A stretch of 64,000 nucleotides of DNA from Tenericutes bacterium HGW-Tenericutes-1 (GCA_002839155.1 PGXM01000001.1:1-64000), one strand, 5' to 3'. Positions 36,626-45,726 are shown, counted from the stretch's first letter. Translations and numbers: made by a program. The notes: generated by a model from the sequence alone, not told the origin.

Positions 36626-37546
36626 ATGCTGATTATTGGTTCACACGTCTCATTAGGTGGGAAAGAACAATTCCTTGGCAGTGTCAAAGAAACTTTATCT
36701 TATGAAGCGAATGCTTTCATGGTTTACACTGGCGCACCTCAAAATACGAAAAGAACAGCCCTTGAACTGATGCGAATTGAGGAAGCTAAAGCTTTGATGG
36801 ATAGCCATCATATCAAACCCGAGCATGTCATCGTTCATGCGCCTTATATTGTTAATCTTGCGAACCCAGACCCTCAAAGACAATCTTTCGCAGTTGAGTT
36901 TTTAACTGAAGAAGTCAAAAGAACCCAAGCACTTGGAGCTAAAGTTTTAGTCCTTCACCCAGGGGCTCATATGGGCGATGGACCAGAAATTGGAATCAAG
37001 CGGATATCAAACGGTGTTAATCAAATCATCCAAAATACCAAAGATAGTGATGTCATTATTGCGCTTGAAGGGATGGCTGGCAAAGGCACAGAAGTGGGTC
37101 GAAACTTTGAAGAATTAAAGGCAATGATTGATTTAATTGAAGATCAATCAAGAGTCGGAGTCTGTTTCGATACCTGTCACACCCATGATGCTGGATATGA
37201 TGTAATAAACCATTTTGATGATGTTATCGATGAGTTTGACACAGTCATTGGCTTAAATTATTTAAAAGTCATTCATGTGAATGATTCTAAAAACGATCAA
37301 GGCGCACATAAAGACAGACACGCCAATTTAGGATTTGGATTTATCGGTTTCGATCGGTTGAATCATGTCGTTCATCATGAACGTTTGAAACATATTCCTA
37401 AAATTCTAGAAACACCATATGTGACCGATTTAGTTAACGAAGAACTCTCTTATCCTCCTTATTTTTACGAAATTGAAATGCTAAAAAATCAAACATTTAA
37501 TCCTGATGTCCTCGATCTTATCCGAAAAACAAAGGGGAAACATTAA
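36626..37546 (+). CDS. nfo: Endonuclease IV (AP endonuclease)
   Basis: Xylose-isomerase-fold AP endonuclease. Zinc-ligand motifs visible: VHAPYIVNLANP, VLHPGAH, ALEGMAGKGTEVG, GVCFDTCHTHDAGYD, HVNDSKNDQGAHKDRHANLG and ILETPYV. 306 residues. Three bases after the helicase gene; TrmL begins two bases after its stop. Confidence 0.96.
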   Translation: MLIIGSHVSLGGKEQFLGSVKETLSYEANAFMVYTGAPQNTKRTALELMRIEEAKALMDSHHIKPEHVIVHAPYIVNLANPDPQRQSFAVEFLTEEVKRTQALGAKVLVLHPGAHMGDGPEIGIKRISNGVNQIIQNTKDSDVIIALEGMAGKGTEVGRNFEELKAMIDLIEDQSRVGVCFDTCHTHDAGYDVINHFDDVIDEFDTVIGLNYLKVIHVNDSKNDQGAHKDRHANLGFGFIGFDRLNHVVHHERLKHIPKILETPYVTDLVNEELSYPPYFYEIEMLKNQTFNPDVLDLIRKTKGKH

Positions 37547-37547
37547 T

Positions 37548-38066
37548 ATGGGTTTACATGTCGTTTTATACCAACCCGAAATTCCGCAAAATACAGGAAA
37601 CATTATGCGCACATGCGCAGGGACGAATACCACGCTTCATCTCATTGAACCTTTAGGTTTCAAAGTCGATGATAAATCGTTAAAACGCAGTGGTGTGAAT
37701 TACCTTGAACATACAAAATTCTTTGTCTATCCAGATTTTGATACATTTTTATCAAAGAATCAGGGTGAATTTTTATTTTTTACGCGTTATGGCAAAAAAA
37801 CACCGGATCAATTTGATTTATCTAATTCAGATAAAAATATCTATCTCGTCTTTGGACGAGAATCAACGGGGATTCCTAAATCGATTTTAAGAGAACATTT
37901 AGACCGTTGTACAAGGTATCCGATGAATGAGAATATTCGCTCTTTAAATTTGTCAAATACGGTTTGTCTAGGTATTTATGAAGTCCTGAGACAACAAAAT
38001 TATCAAGGATTATCTAAAACTGAGCCAGAAAGCATGAAAGGCGAAGACTGGTTAATCAAAGATTAA
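37548..38066 (+). CDS. trmL: tRNA (cytidine/uridine-34-2'-O)-methyltransferase TrmL
   Basis: SPOUT methyltransferase acting on the wobble base of tRNA-Leu. Trefoil-knot motifs: LYQPEIPQNTGNIMRTC at the start, LVFGRESTGIP in the middle and MNENIRSLNLSNTVCLGIYEVLRQ at the end. About 172 residues. The ATG at 37548 has aaaggggaaac upstream; earlier in-frame starts lie inside nfo. Confidence 0.95.
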   Translation: MGLHVVLYQPEIPQNTGNIMRTCAGTNTTLHLIEPLGFKVDDKSLKRSGVNYLEHTKFFVYPDFDTFLSKNQGEFLFFTRYGKKTPDQFDLSNSDKNIYLVFGRESTGIPKSILREHLDRCTRYPMNENIRSLNLSNTVCLGIYEVLRQQNYQGLSKTEPESMKGEDWLIKD

Positions 38067-38085
38067 TGAAATGAGGATGATGTCC

Positions 38086-38613
38086 ATGCTAGAAGTTGGT
38101 AAAAAAATTGTTGTTCAAAGCTACAAACACGATGAATCGCTTCATCGTATATGGCAAGAAGCAACGGTATTAGCCGAAAATGATGACTATATTATCGTGG
38201 CAAACAAAAAAACAAAAGTCATTGAAGCGAATGGTCGTTTTTGGCATACAAAAGAACCTTCAGTCACTTACTTTTACAAGCATCATTGGTTTAATGTCAT
38301 TGGCATAATCAAAGAGGATGGCGTTTCTTATTATTGTAATCTATCGAGTCCAATTCTTTATGATGAAGAAGCATTAAAATATATCGATTACGATTTAGAT
38401 ATTAAAGTATTGCCTGATTATTCCTATAATTTACTGGATCAAAATGAATACAGACGTCATAAATCGCAGATGTCTTATTCGCCTGAACTAAGCAAAATTA
38501 TTGAAAATGAACTTAAGATTTTGGAAACGATGGTTCGAAAACAGACTGAACCTTTCGAACAAGCGATTATCTTGAAGTGGTATGATTTTTATTTAAATCA
38601 AAAAATCAAATAA
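38086..38613 (+). CDS. DUF402 nucleoside tri/diphosphatase (Ntdp-like)
   Basis: About 175 residues of the DUF402 family, whose staphylococcal member Ntdp hydrolyses nucleoside tri- and diphosphates. Conserved block EPSVTYFYKHHWFNVIG, then DGVSYYCNLSSP and YIDYDLDIKVLPD with the acidic metal-binding residues. Start ATG 38086 follows gaggatga at five bases; two earlier in-frame ATGs overlap that site. Ends just before a strong hairpin. Confidence 0.87.
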   Translation: MLEVGKKIVVQSYKHDESLHRIWQEATVLAENDDYIIVANKKTKVIEANGRFWHTKEPSVTYFYKHHWFNVIGIIKEDGVSYYCNLSSPILYDEEALKYIDYDLDIKVLPDYSYNLLDQNEYRRHKSQMSYSPELSKIIENELKILETMVRKQTEPFEQAIILKWYDFYLNQKIK

Positions 38614-38645
38614 ATAAGATAAATTCTCAAAAAACTATTCAATTT

Positions 38646-38684
38646 AGGGGAAGATAAATGGCGACATTTATCTCCCCTTTGTGT
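38646..38684 (+). terminator. Terminator after the DUF402 gene
   Basis: Fourteen-pair stem with one bulged A: AGGGGAAGATAAATG (38646-38660), loop GCGA, CATTTATCTCCCCT (38665-38678), followed by TTGTGTT, a weak U-tract. Confidence 0.8.
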
Positions 38685-38690
38685 TATAAT
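38682..38690 (+). promoter_or_regulatory. Extended -10 promoter for the RluA-type gene
   Basis: TGT followed by TATAAT (38685-38690) immediately after the terminator hairpin; transcription would start about 17 bases before the ATG at 38714. Confidence 0.65.
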
Positions 38691-38713
38691 AGAAAAGAAA
38701 TGGAAGTGATACT

Positions 38714-39589
38714 ATGGAACTGACCTATAAAATCTTAAAACCTCAAGCCATTAAAGACTTTTTACATGACAATAAAATTCCTTTGAAATTAATTGAAATC
38801 GAAAATAATCAACAACGAATTGTCGTAAATAATGACTTAAAGACCAAAAACGATACGGTTCGGAAAGGTGATAATCTTCACATCTGGATTCCTGATGAAG
38901 AGTATGATGAAGCGGTATTACCTGAAGACATGGAATTAACAATCGTTTATGAAGATGATTATTTGATGATTGTCGATAAACCTTATGGCATGCCACTAAT
39001 GGTCACTAAGAATTATACAGAGCATACCTTAGCGAATGCTTTATTAACGCATTATCAAAAGAACAAAATTCAAAGCAAAATCCATTACGTCAATCGTCTT
39101 GACATCGATGCGGGCGGATTGGTATTAATCGCTAAAAATCGTTTTATTAAGTTTTTATTGTCTGAAATTGAAGTGAAACGGGAATATTTTGCCATCATTG
39201 ACGGGATTGTACCCAACAAAACCTTGACAATTGATTTACCGATTGGGAAAAGTGACGATGTTTCCCCTAAACGTGAAGTCAAAGAGGATGGTGAAGATGC
39301 CATCACTGCTTTTACGGTTGAAAAAGAATTCAAAGTCCAAAGTCTCGTGAAAATCAATAATGAAACCGGAAAGACACATCAAATACGCGTTCATTTCGCC
39401 CATTTTGGTTTTCCACTGGTAGGAGATCATATTTATAATCCGAAGGCTAAAATTAATGAGCATTTGTTTCTTTATATGAATCATATTGGATTTAAGCATC
39501 CAATCACGACCAAAGAGGTTGATTTTAATTTGGGTATTCCAAAGGACTTTATTGACTACTTAAAAGCTAAAGGAGTCGCCAATGTTTAG
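38714..39589 (+). CDS. RluA/RluD-family pseudouridine synthase
   Basis: 291 residues. A degenerate S4-like N-terminal part (1-75) precedes the catalytic domain. The active-site motif reads NRLDIDAGGLVLIAKN, compared with the usual HRLDxxTSG: the catalytic Asp is kept but His and Thr-Ser are replaced. The later motif TGKTHQIRVHFAHFGFPLVGD is canonical. Target uridines cannot be predicted. Overlaps the first CotH-type gene by eight bases. Confidence 0.9.
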   Translation: MELTYKILKPQAIKDFLHDNKIPLKLIEIENNQQRIVVNNDLKTKNDTVRKGDNLHIWIPDEEYDEAVLPEDMELTIVYEDDYLMIVDKPYGMPLMVTKNYTEHTLANALLTHYQKNKIQSKIHYVNRLDIDAGGLVLIAKNRFIKFLLSEIEVKREYFAIIDGIVPNKTLTIDLPIGKSDDVSPKREVKEDGEDAITAFTVEKEFKVQSLVKINNETGKTHQIRVHFAHFGFPLVGDHIYNPKAKINEHLFLYMNHIGFKHPITTKEVDFNLGIPKDFIDYLKAKGVANV

Positions 39590-41090
39590 GAAATTTGCCG
39601 TCTTAATGACGGCCTTTTTATTTGTTTTCATGGTAGGATGTCAATTAATATCGACGACTGAAACCATTTCGATTACATTACCACCGATTGTTACAACGAC
39701 TTCAAATGATTTAACAACCGATGAACTAAACCCCGTTTCTTACGAATCGTTATTTGATAATAACGTTAAACATCGATTTGTTATCTCCTTCTCACAAGCT
39801 AATTTCGATAAACTCGTCCAAGATATGATCAACTATAATGATCAATTCGGAAGTTACCGTGATAACACAATCCAAGAAGTTGATATTTTATATGAGGATT
39901 CCTATGGCAACCGCGTTGAACTTAATGAGGTTGGCTTCAGAACCAAAGGGAATATCTTCTCGCGTGTCTTACCCGTTATTTTAGATAATAAAGGCGATGT
40001 CATTGGCTATCAGCAAGTCTCTTTCCAATTAGAATTTAACGATACGTTTAATTATCCAGATAATTCTACGCAATATAAGTTACTAAAAGAAAGAAGAATG
40101 TTTGATTTAGAACAGTTGAATTTTAAAGCAATTAGATCAGGCGATACTGGTGTTGTCACAGAAATGGTTGCTTATGATTTATATTTAGCAGCTGGCGTTC
40201 CGGCACCGAATACGAGTTTAGCGATTATCTATTTTGATATTGATGGCACTTTAGTGCCTTACGGATTATTTACCGTGACAGAACCCTTAGATGACGTTTA
40301 TGCAAGAAGAGTTTTTGGAAAAAACTTTGATGGTTCTTTAGGCGATTTATACAAATGTGTATGGCAATCGAATGGACCTGCCACTTTAAAAACAGGGGAC
40401 GCGACCAACGCTGTTGGTGTTTCTGACTATAATGCAGGGTACCGCTTAACTTATCAATTAAAAACCAATAAATTGACCAGTGATTTTTCGAATTTTTCTT
40501 ATTTCGTTCAAGAATTAAATAATTTTTCGAATACGGTAAGTTACCAAAATAAACTTGAAGATATTTTAGATGTCGATACCTGGTTAAAAACATTAGCCAT
40601 GGGATTTTTGATTGGCAACCCTGATGATTATGCTCACGACGCCAATAATTTTTACTTATATTTTTATGAAAATCAAGCAGTTTATATTCCTTTTGACCAC
40701 GACCAGTCTTTAGGTTTTGGGTGGGATCCTTATAACGGATATGGCATAAATCATGATTTATATGATTATCCCGTCGCTCAAACATATCATTTTTCTAAAA
40801 ATGATTTAGTCCTGGTTAAAAACGTATTTGCTTTTCCAGAATATCGTGATCTCTATGAAAAATACATCATTGAATATACGGATGAAACAACTGGAATTTT
40901 CGATTATGATCGGTATTACGGTGAATATATCGTAGCGAAGACCTTATATCAAAGTGAGTTAACCGAAAACCATCATTTAGGCGTCACTACTTTCAGTTTG
41001 ACACAAAGATACATGCAACCTAGTGACTATTTTACACAAAAGAGCGAAAACGCAAGAGCGTACGCTTTATATTATCAAGATCAAAACTAG
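39582..41090 (+). CDS. CotH-type kinase-like lipoprotein (first of a tandem pair)
   Basis: 502 residues. Signal peptide with lipobox FMVGC (Cys20) followed by a Ser/Thr-rich spacer, so the protein is anchored outside the cell. The body matches the CotH kinase fold: TKGNIFSRV-type loop early, MFDLEQLNFK, a MVAYDLYLAAGVPAP stretch, then GNPDDYAHDANNFYLYF and the metal-binding PFDHDQSLGFGW. CotH proteins phosphorylate spore-coat proteins in Bacillus, and relatives occur outside sporeformers. The adjacent gene is a paralogue of similar length. Confidence 0.87.
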   Translation: MFRKFAVLMTAFLFVFMVGCQLISTTETISITLPPIVTTTSNDLTTDELNPVSYESLFDNNVKHRFVISFSQANFDKLVQDMINYNDQFGSYRDNTIQEVDILYEDSYGNRVELNEVGFRTKGNIFSRVLPVILDNKGDVIGYQQVSFQLEFNDTFNYPDNSTQYKLLKERRMFDLEQLNFKAIRSGDTGVVTEMVAYDLYLAAGVPAPNTSLAIIYFDIDGTLVPYGLFTVTEPLDDVYARRVFGKNFDGSLGDLYKCVWQSNGPATLKTGDATNAVGVSDYNAGYRLTYQLKTNKLTSDFSNFSYFVQELNNFSNTVSYQNKLEDILDVDTWLKTLAMGFLIGNPDDYAHDANNFYLYFYENQAVYIPFDHDQSLGFGWDPYNGYGINHDLYDYPVAQTYHFSKNDLVLVKNVFAFPEYRDLYEKYIIEYTDETTGIFDYDRYYGEYIVAKTLYQSELTENHHLGVTTFSLTQRYMQPSDYFTQKSENARAYALYYQDQN

Positions 41091-41099
41091 GAGGTTTCT

Positions 41100-42554
41100 A
41101 TGAAGTGGTTATGGATAAAACGAATCCTCATTGCTTTCGTCTTATTGACGAGCGTTTTAGCATTGAGTTATTTCAATTATTTATCCGCCGCTGATGGATA
41201 CACGCCTTTGACACGACTTGTCAATAATCGCAAGCAAAAAGAAGATTATAAGAACTTATTTAATAATTCAAATTTCAAATCAATTACTGTGGTGTTTGAA
41301 GATGAGGTCTTCAACGATTTAGTCACCTCGATGGAAGATTATTTTGCATTATATGGGACATATCAAGATAATACCATGCATAAAGTCGATATGATTTATT
41401 CCGATGGCTTAGGCAATCGATTTACGATTCAAGAAGTCGGATTTAGAACGAAAAGTAATACGTCACGTAATATTCCAAGATTACTTGATTGGCGCGGAAG
41501 AACGGTTTATTATCAAACCTCATTTCAACTTCAGTTCAACGCCACCTTTGATTATGACAAACAATCCAATGAATATGGGGTCTTAAATAAACGTGAAGTG
41601 TTTAATTTAGATCAACTGAATTTCGAATATTCTAAAACTATTGATGCTCAAACTGATGAAGCGATGATTAGCGAAGCATTTTCCTATTATTTGTACCGTC
41701 AAGCTGGTGTTGTCGTATCAAATGCAAGTTATGGTCTTGTTTACTTTCAAATTGGACAAGAACTGATCGGTTTTGGATTTTATTCATTCATTGAACCGAT
41801 TGATAATAATTTCTTGTCAAAGAACTTTGATTCGAATGTCATCGGTGATTACGGCGATTTATATAAATGTACCGATTTAACAGGACTCGCGGATTTATCC
41901 GTTCATTATGACGGATTAATTGGCATCAATGAATATACAACCAACAACCGATTTACTTACGCCCTCAAAAACCATAAACAAAATGGCTTGAGAACCGATT
42001 TTTCGGTGTTAACGAATTTCATCGACGATATCAATGATATTGATTACTTTACCCGCAATAGCGATAGTTTACTCGATGTCGATGCCTTTATTCGAGCGTT
42101 AGCAATGGGCTTCTTAGTAGGCAACAGTGACGATTATCGCTATAATTACAATAACTTTTACCTTTATTTTGAAGTCTATACGAATAAAGTGTACTATATC
42201 CCCTTTGACTTAGATTCCAGTCTTGGATTTGGAAAACATCAAGATTTAACGGGCAATTATGGCGTCAATTACAATTTAATCGATATGAACGAAATGGCGA
42301 TTTTAGTAAATCGAGTTTTTGAAATCGAAGAGTACCGGACCTTTTATTATGATTACTTGAATACATTTGTGACAGAGTATTTCGATTATGAAGTATTTAG
42401 AACGCAATTTTTAGAAGCACAAGCGTTATATGAAACAATTTTAGTCAGTGAAGACCATTTAGGAAATCAAGTATTCTCTTTGAGAAACGCAAGATGGTAC
42501 TTTGAATCTAAATCCAACACAGTCTTAAACCAACTCGCTTTGATTTCTTCATGA
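41100..42554 (+). CDS. CotH-type kinase-like membrane-anchored protein (second of a tandem pair)
   Basis: 484 residues, paralogous to the preceding gene throughout (shared RFVIS/KSITVVFE-like start, QDNTMHKVDMIYSDGLGN, REVFNLDQLNFE, GNSDDYRYNYNNFYLYF and PFDLDSSLGFGK). It lacks a lipobox and instead has an uncleaved-looking N-terminal span (about 8-28). Both copies keep the Asp residues of the CotH ATP/metal site. Ribosome-binding site aggaggt; nine bases separate it from copy one. Its 3' end lies within a terminator stem. Confidence 0.86.
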   Translation: MKWLWIKRILIAFVLLTSVLALSYFNYLSAADGYTPLTRLVNNRKQKEDYKNLFNNSNFKSITVVFEDEVFNDLVTSMEDYFALYGTYQDNTMHKVDMIYSDGLGNRFTIQEVGFRTKSNTSRNIPRLLDWRGRTVYYQTSFQLQFNATFDYDKQSNEYGVLNKREVFNLDQLNFEYSKTIDAQTDEAMISEAFSYYLYRQAGVVVSNASYGLVYFQIGQELIGFGFYSFIEPIDNNFLSKNFDSNVIGDYGDLYKCTDLTGLADLSVHYDGLIGINEYTTNNRFTYALKNHKQNGLRTDFSVLTNFIDDINDIDYFTRNSDSLLDVDAFIRALAMGFLVGNSDDYRYNYNNFYLYFEVYTNKVYYIPFDLDSSLGFGKHQDLTGNYGVNYNLIDMNEMAILVNRVFEIEEYRTFYYDYLNTFVTEYFDYEVFRTQFLEAQALYETILVSEDHLGNQVFSLRNARWYFESKSNTVLNQLALISS

Positions 42555-42573
42555 TAGAAAATCAAAGCGTTTT
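42536..42573 (+). terminator. Terminator overlapping the end of the second CotH gene
   Basis: CGCTTTGATTT (42536-42546) pairs with AAATCAAAGCG (42559-42569), followed by TTTT; the stop codon TGA (42552-42554) lies in the loop. Confidence 0.85.
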
Positions 42574-42587
42574 CATTATATTTTTGT

Positions 42588-42615
42588 TTGACATCTGGTT
42601 TTAATCCGTTATAAT
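42588..42615 (+). promoter_or_regulatory. Promoter of the lysine-riboswitch operon
   Basis: TTGACA (42588-42593), 16-base spacer, TATAAT (42610-42615). Transcription would begin near 42622, giving a leader of about 268 bases. Confidence 0.88.
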
Positions 42616-42646
42616 TGGAAACAGCAACATTATAAGTTAATCATTT

Positions 42647-42805
42647 GATTAGAGGTAGCGATGTAGATGAGTAGTTTGGTGAGCCGGTAGGTGATGACCC
42701 AAATGAAAGGCAACCATCGCCGAATGGACAACCGGACACGGTTGGATCATGGGGTTGAGAGAAACACTTTCAACACTCCTACTGAAAAGTAGAGGCGCTA
42801 ACATC
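42647..42805 (+). promoter_or_regulatory. Lysine riboswitch (L box)
   Basis: Matches the known L-box layout: AGAGGTAGCG at the 5' core, the GAGTAGT loop-E-like motif, a GGTGATGACCC kink-turn region, TGAAAGGCAACCATCGCCGAA, then hairpins GTTGA...TCAAC (P4) and CTACTGAAAAGTAG (P5), closing with AGAGGCGCTA. P1 pairs 42647-42652 with the region to 42805. This fills most of the 335-base gap before the ABC transporter gene and predicts lysine as the repressing ligand. Confidence 0.85.
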
Positions 42806-42838
42806 CAATAAATTTCTTTTTGTTTTTTTATTTTTTGG

Positions 42839-42863
42839 AAGCGTCGATGAGACGCTTTTTTTT
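42839..42863 (+). terminator. Riboswitch-controlled terminator
   Basis: AAGCGTC (42839-42845), loop GATGA, GACGCTT (42851-42857), followed by T. The 5' arm AGCGTC can instead pair with GGCGCT (42794-42799) in the 3' strand of the aptamer core, giving a mutually exclusive antiterminator: lysine binding frees the terminator and turns transcription off. Confidence 0.82.
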
Positions 42864-42889
42864 GTTGAAAAATAAAAAGGAGAAAGACC

Positions 42890-43750
42890 ATGAAAAAAAT
42901 TGTATTACTCGTATCAACTATTGTATTATTCTTTGCTTTAACCGCTTGTGTGAACTTAGAGCCACTGCCAGTCGACGTTGACAATTATGAAGCCATCCAA
43001 GAAAGAGGCTATATTGTCGTGGGATTAGAATGCAACTATGCCCCCTTTAACTGGAGCGTTGAAAAAGCTCAAGCTTCCGATTTAGCATTACCTCAAGCAG
43101 GATCAAGTGCCTATTGTGATGGGTACGATGTTCAAGTAGCGCAAACAATTGCCAATGAACTAGGCGTAGACCTATTTGTTAAAGCAGTCGATTGGGATGG
43201 TTTAATTCCTTCCTTAGCCACGAATGGTTCTATTGACATGATTATTGCCGGAATGTCCCCAACCGCAGAAAGAGCGCAAACTGTCGCGTTTTCTAGCGAA
43301 TATTATCATTCGACGCATGTTGTGGTATTAAGAAGCGATTCAACCTACGCTAACGTAACTTCAATTGATGATTTCGCAGGTGCTAATGTCGTTGCGCAAA
43401 TGAATACGTTTTATGATGAACTCGTTGATCAAATGGCAGGCGTCAATCACTTAAATCCGTTAGGTGATGTCCCTACAATCGTTACAGGTATCAAATCTAA
43501 TACCTATGATTTAACGATTTTAGAATTACCGGTCGCAATCGCTGTAACGGCATCTAACCCTGAATTAACGTATATTGCTTTCCAAAGCGGTCTAGGATTT
43601 AGCGTCACTTATGAAGATTCAGCTGTCTCTATCGCAGTCCGTCAAAGTGATATAACGTTATTAGCTGAAATAAATGCCATTCTATCGACAATTTCTTCTG
43701 AAACCCGTGAAACATGGATGGTTGAAGCAATTAACCGTCAACCAGAGTAA
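42890..43750 (+). CDS. Amino-acid ABC transporter substrate-binding lipoprotein (probably lysine)
   Basis: 286 residues. Signal peptide with lipobox LTAC (Cys20). SBP_bac_3 fold: YIVVGLECNYAPFNW, GYDVQVAQTIANELGV, LIPSLATNGSIDMIIAGMSPTAERAQ and YDLTILELPVAIAV. Lysine as substrate is inferred from the L-box leader. Strong ribosome-binding site aaaggag. Confidence 0.9.
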   Translation: MKKIVLLVSTIVLFFALTACVNLEPLPVDVDNYEAIQERGYIVVGLECNYAPFNWSVEKAQASDLALPQAGSSAYCDGYDVQVAQTIANELGVDLFVKAVDWDGLIPSLATNGSIDMIIAGMSPTAERAQTVAFSSEYYHSTHVVVLRSDSTYANVTSIDDFAGANVVAQMNTFYDELVDQMAGVNHLNPLGDVPTIVTGIKSNTYDLTILELPVAIAVTASNPELTYIAFQSGLGFSVTYEDSAVSIAVRQSDITLLAEINAILSTISSETRETWMVEAINRQPE

Positions 43751-43760
43751 ATATTCGGTC

Positions 43761-44987
43761 ATGATGAGAAAATTACATAAAAGCATGTTTAAAAAAGTCA
43801 TCATGACCCTTCTTGTCATGGGACTAGCCTATGCCCTCTATCCTAATTTTATTAAAAATCCAAACGCAGAAGCATCAGATAATATCGTCATTGGTACGCC
43901 TACGAATGAAGAATTAAGCATTTTAGAAACAGCGAGTGATTTACTCACTCCTTACAATTACTTAAACAAACAAAGTTTAACCGCTAATCGGTTAATGCAA
44001 GTGACCTCAAATATGGCGTTACCAAGTCAGTATAATGATGTCTTCATTACTTGGGAAAGTTCTCATGATATCGTCACGATCGAAGATAATATATCAGACT
44101 TTGTGGTGGCTTCCCCCCAAGGGTCGTTAACGATTCATGTCTATCAAGCAATTGTTGCGAGCACCCCTAGTATTTTTCAGGGAGCTCAAAAGTTTGAATT
44201 AACAGCGACGTTTAATTATCATGACGTTCAATTAATCAAAACGTATGTGGGTGCAGTCGTGCCGGTCATGCCAGATGATTTTTTAGGTGGCGTTTTATTT
44301 ACCGCCATAAGGTATGCATCGCTCTTTATTGAAGGTGTTTTAACAACCTTAGGGTTATCTTTATCAGGAACCATCATCGGATTTGCCTTAGCGCTTGTTT
44401 TAGTCGGGTTAAGACTTCAAAAACCGACACTTAGGGATAAGAAAATAACGGGCTTATTGAAAAAAGTCGGTTCAGGCTTTTCAAAAGGATATATTACCAT
44501 CTTTAGAGGAACACCGATGATTGTTCAAGCCAGTTTCTTCTGGTATGGTTTGGGGTTATTCAATGATGCCTTACTCTGCGGTTTATTTGTTGTTTCGGTG
44601 AATACGGCCGCTTACATCGCCGAGATTTTAAGAGGATCGATTCAATCCATTGATAAAGGTCAAACCGAAGCCGCAAGAAGCTTAGGGCTGACATCTATTC
44701 AAACGATGCGTCATATCATTTTCCCTCAAGCGATTAAAAATTCGATGCCTGCGATTGGAAATGAATTTGTCATTAACATTAAAGATACCGCTGTTCTATC
44801 AGTGATTGGTATCTTCGAATTATTCAATCAAACGACGAAAATAGCAGGCATTCATTACCGTCAATTAGAGGCGTATCTCGTAGTAGCGATAATTTATCTT
44901 GTCTTAACCTATAGCATTACTTGGTTATTACAACGTGTTGAAAAGAAACTTGATCTACAAGTCATAGAACTGCCTTCTTCAAATTAG
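43761..44987 (+). CDS. Amino-acid ABC transporter permease with N-terminal extracytoplasmic Ig-like domain
   Basis: About 408 residues, roughly twice the usual 220. After a span (about 10-27) comes an external region (about 30-165) resembling the atrophied bacterial Ig-like domains: SNMALPSQYNDVFITWESSHDIV and FELTATFNYHD with the strand-turn pattern typical of these folds. The permease domain follows, with TIFRGTPMIVQASFFWYGLG and the EAA loop GQTEAARSLGLTSIQTMRHI. I begin at ATG 43761; the open frame extends back into the binding-protein gene but without a ribosome-binding site. An ATG at 43785 (MFKKVIM) is an alternative. Confidence 0.88.
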   Translation: MMRKLHKSMFKKVIMTLLVMGLAYALYPNFIKNPNAEASDNIVIGTPTNEELSILETASDLLTPYNYLNKQSLTANRLMQVTSNMALPSQYNDVFITWESSHDIVTIEDNISDFVVASPQGSLTIHVYQAIVASTPSIFQGAQKFELTATFNYHDVQLIKTYVGAVVPVMPDDFLGGVLFTAIRYASLFIEGVLTTLGLSLSGTIIGFALALVLVGLRLQKPTLRDKKITGLLKKVGSGFSKGYITIFRGTPMIVQASFFWYGLGLFNDALLCGLFVVSVNTAAYIAEILRGSIQSIDKGQTEAARSLGLTSIQTMRHIIFPQAIKNSMPAIGNEFVINIKDTAVLSVIGIFELFNQTTKIAGIHYRQLEAYLVVAIIYLVLTYSITWLLQRVEKKLDLQVIELPSSN

Positions 44988-44994
44988 GTGACGT

Positions 44995-45726
44995 ATGAAT
45001 AAAATTATTGAAATTAAAAACTTAAAGAAATCGTTTGGCAATACCGAAGTTTTAAAAAATATCAGCCTTGATATTTATCAAGGCGAGGTTTTAACAATCA
45101 TTGGCTCATCAGGCTCAGGAAAATCGACACTTTTGAGATGTTTAAATTTGCTAGAAGAGCCAAATGAGGGCATTATTTTATTTGAAGGATCGAATTTGCT
45201 CGATCAAACGACCGATATCAATTTATTAAGAACGAAGATGGGAATGGTCTTTCAAAGTTTCAATTTATTTAATCATAAAAATGTAATAGACAACTGTATA
45301 TTAGCTCCCATCCAAGTATTACATCAAGAGAAAAGAATGGCGATGGATTATAGTCTTGAAATGCTTGATTCCGTTGGCATGAAAGACTATGCCTATCAAA
45401 ATCCAAATGCTTTATCAGGGGGACAAAAACAACGAGTCGCCATCGCAAGAGCGCTTGCGATGAAACCAGATATTTTGTTATTTGATGAACCAACGAGTGC
45501 GTTAGACCCAGAAATGGTAGGAGAAGTGTTAGAAGTTATGAAATCTTTAGCCCTTCAAGGGATGACGATGGTTGTGGTCACCCATGAAATGGAATTTGCC
45601 AAAGAAGTCGCATCACGGGTTGTTTTTATGGATAATGGCATTATTTTAGAATCAGGAACGCCTGATGAACTATTCAATCATCCTAAAGAAGAACGGACAA
45701 AACAGTTTTTAAAACGTGTAAGGTAA
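44995..45726 (+). CDS. Amino-acid ABC transporter ATP-binding protein
   Basis: 243 residues, the polar-amino-acid (GlnQ/HisP) class. Walker [11 protein letters not shown]-loop [10 protein letters not shown], signature [15 protein letters not shown], Walker [15 protein letters not shown] and H-loop VTHEMEFA. Completes the importer with the binding protein and permease; seven bases after the permease, ribosome-binding site aggtgacgt. Confidence 0.93.
   Translation: MNKIIEIKNLKKSFGNTEVLKNISLDIYQGEVLTIIGSSGSGKSTLLRCLNLLEEPNEGIILFEGSNLLDQTTDINLLRTKMGMVFQSFNLFNHKNVIDNCILAPIQVLHQEKRMAMDYSLEMLDSVGMKDYAYQNPNALSGGQKQRVAIARALAMKPDILLFDEPTSALDPEMVGEVLEVMKSLALQGMTMVVVTHEMEFAKEVASRVVFMDNGIILESGTPDELFNHPKEERTKQFLKRVR

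Noticed and set aside
40270-40785. Antisense ORF of 171 codons within the first CotH gene
   Set aside because: No family resemblance or start signal; the sense gene is clearly coding through the region.
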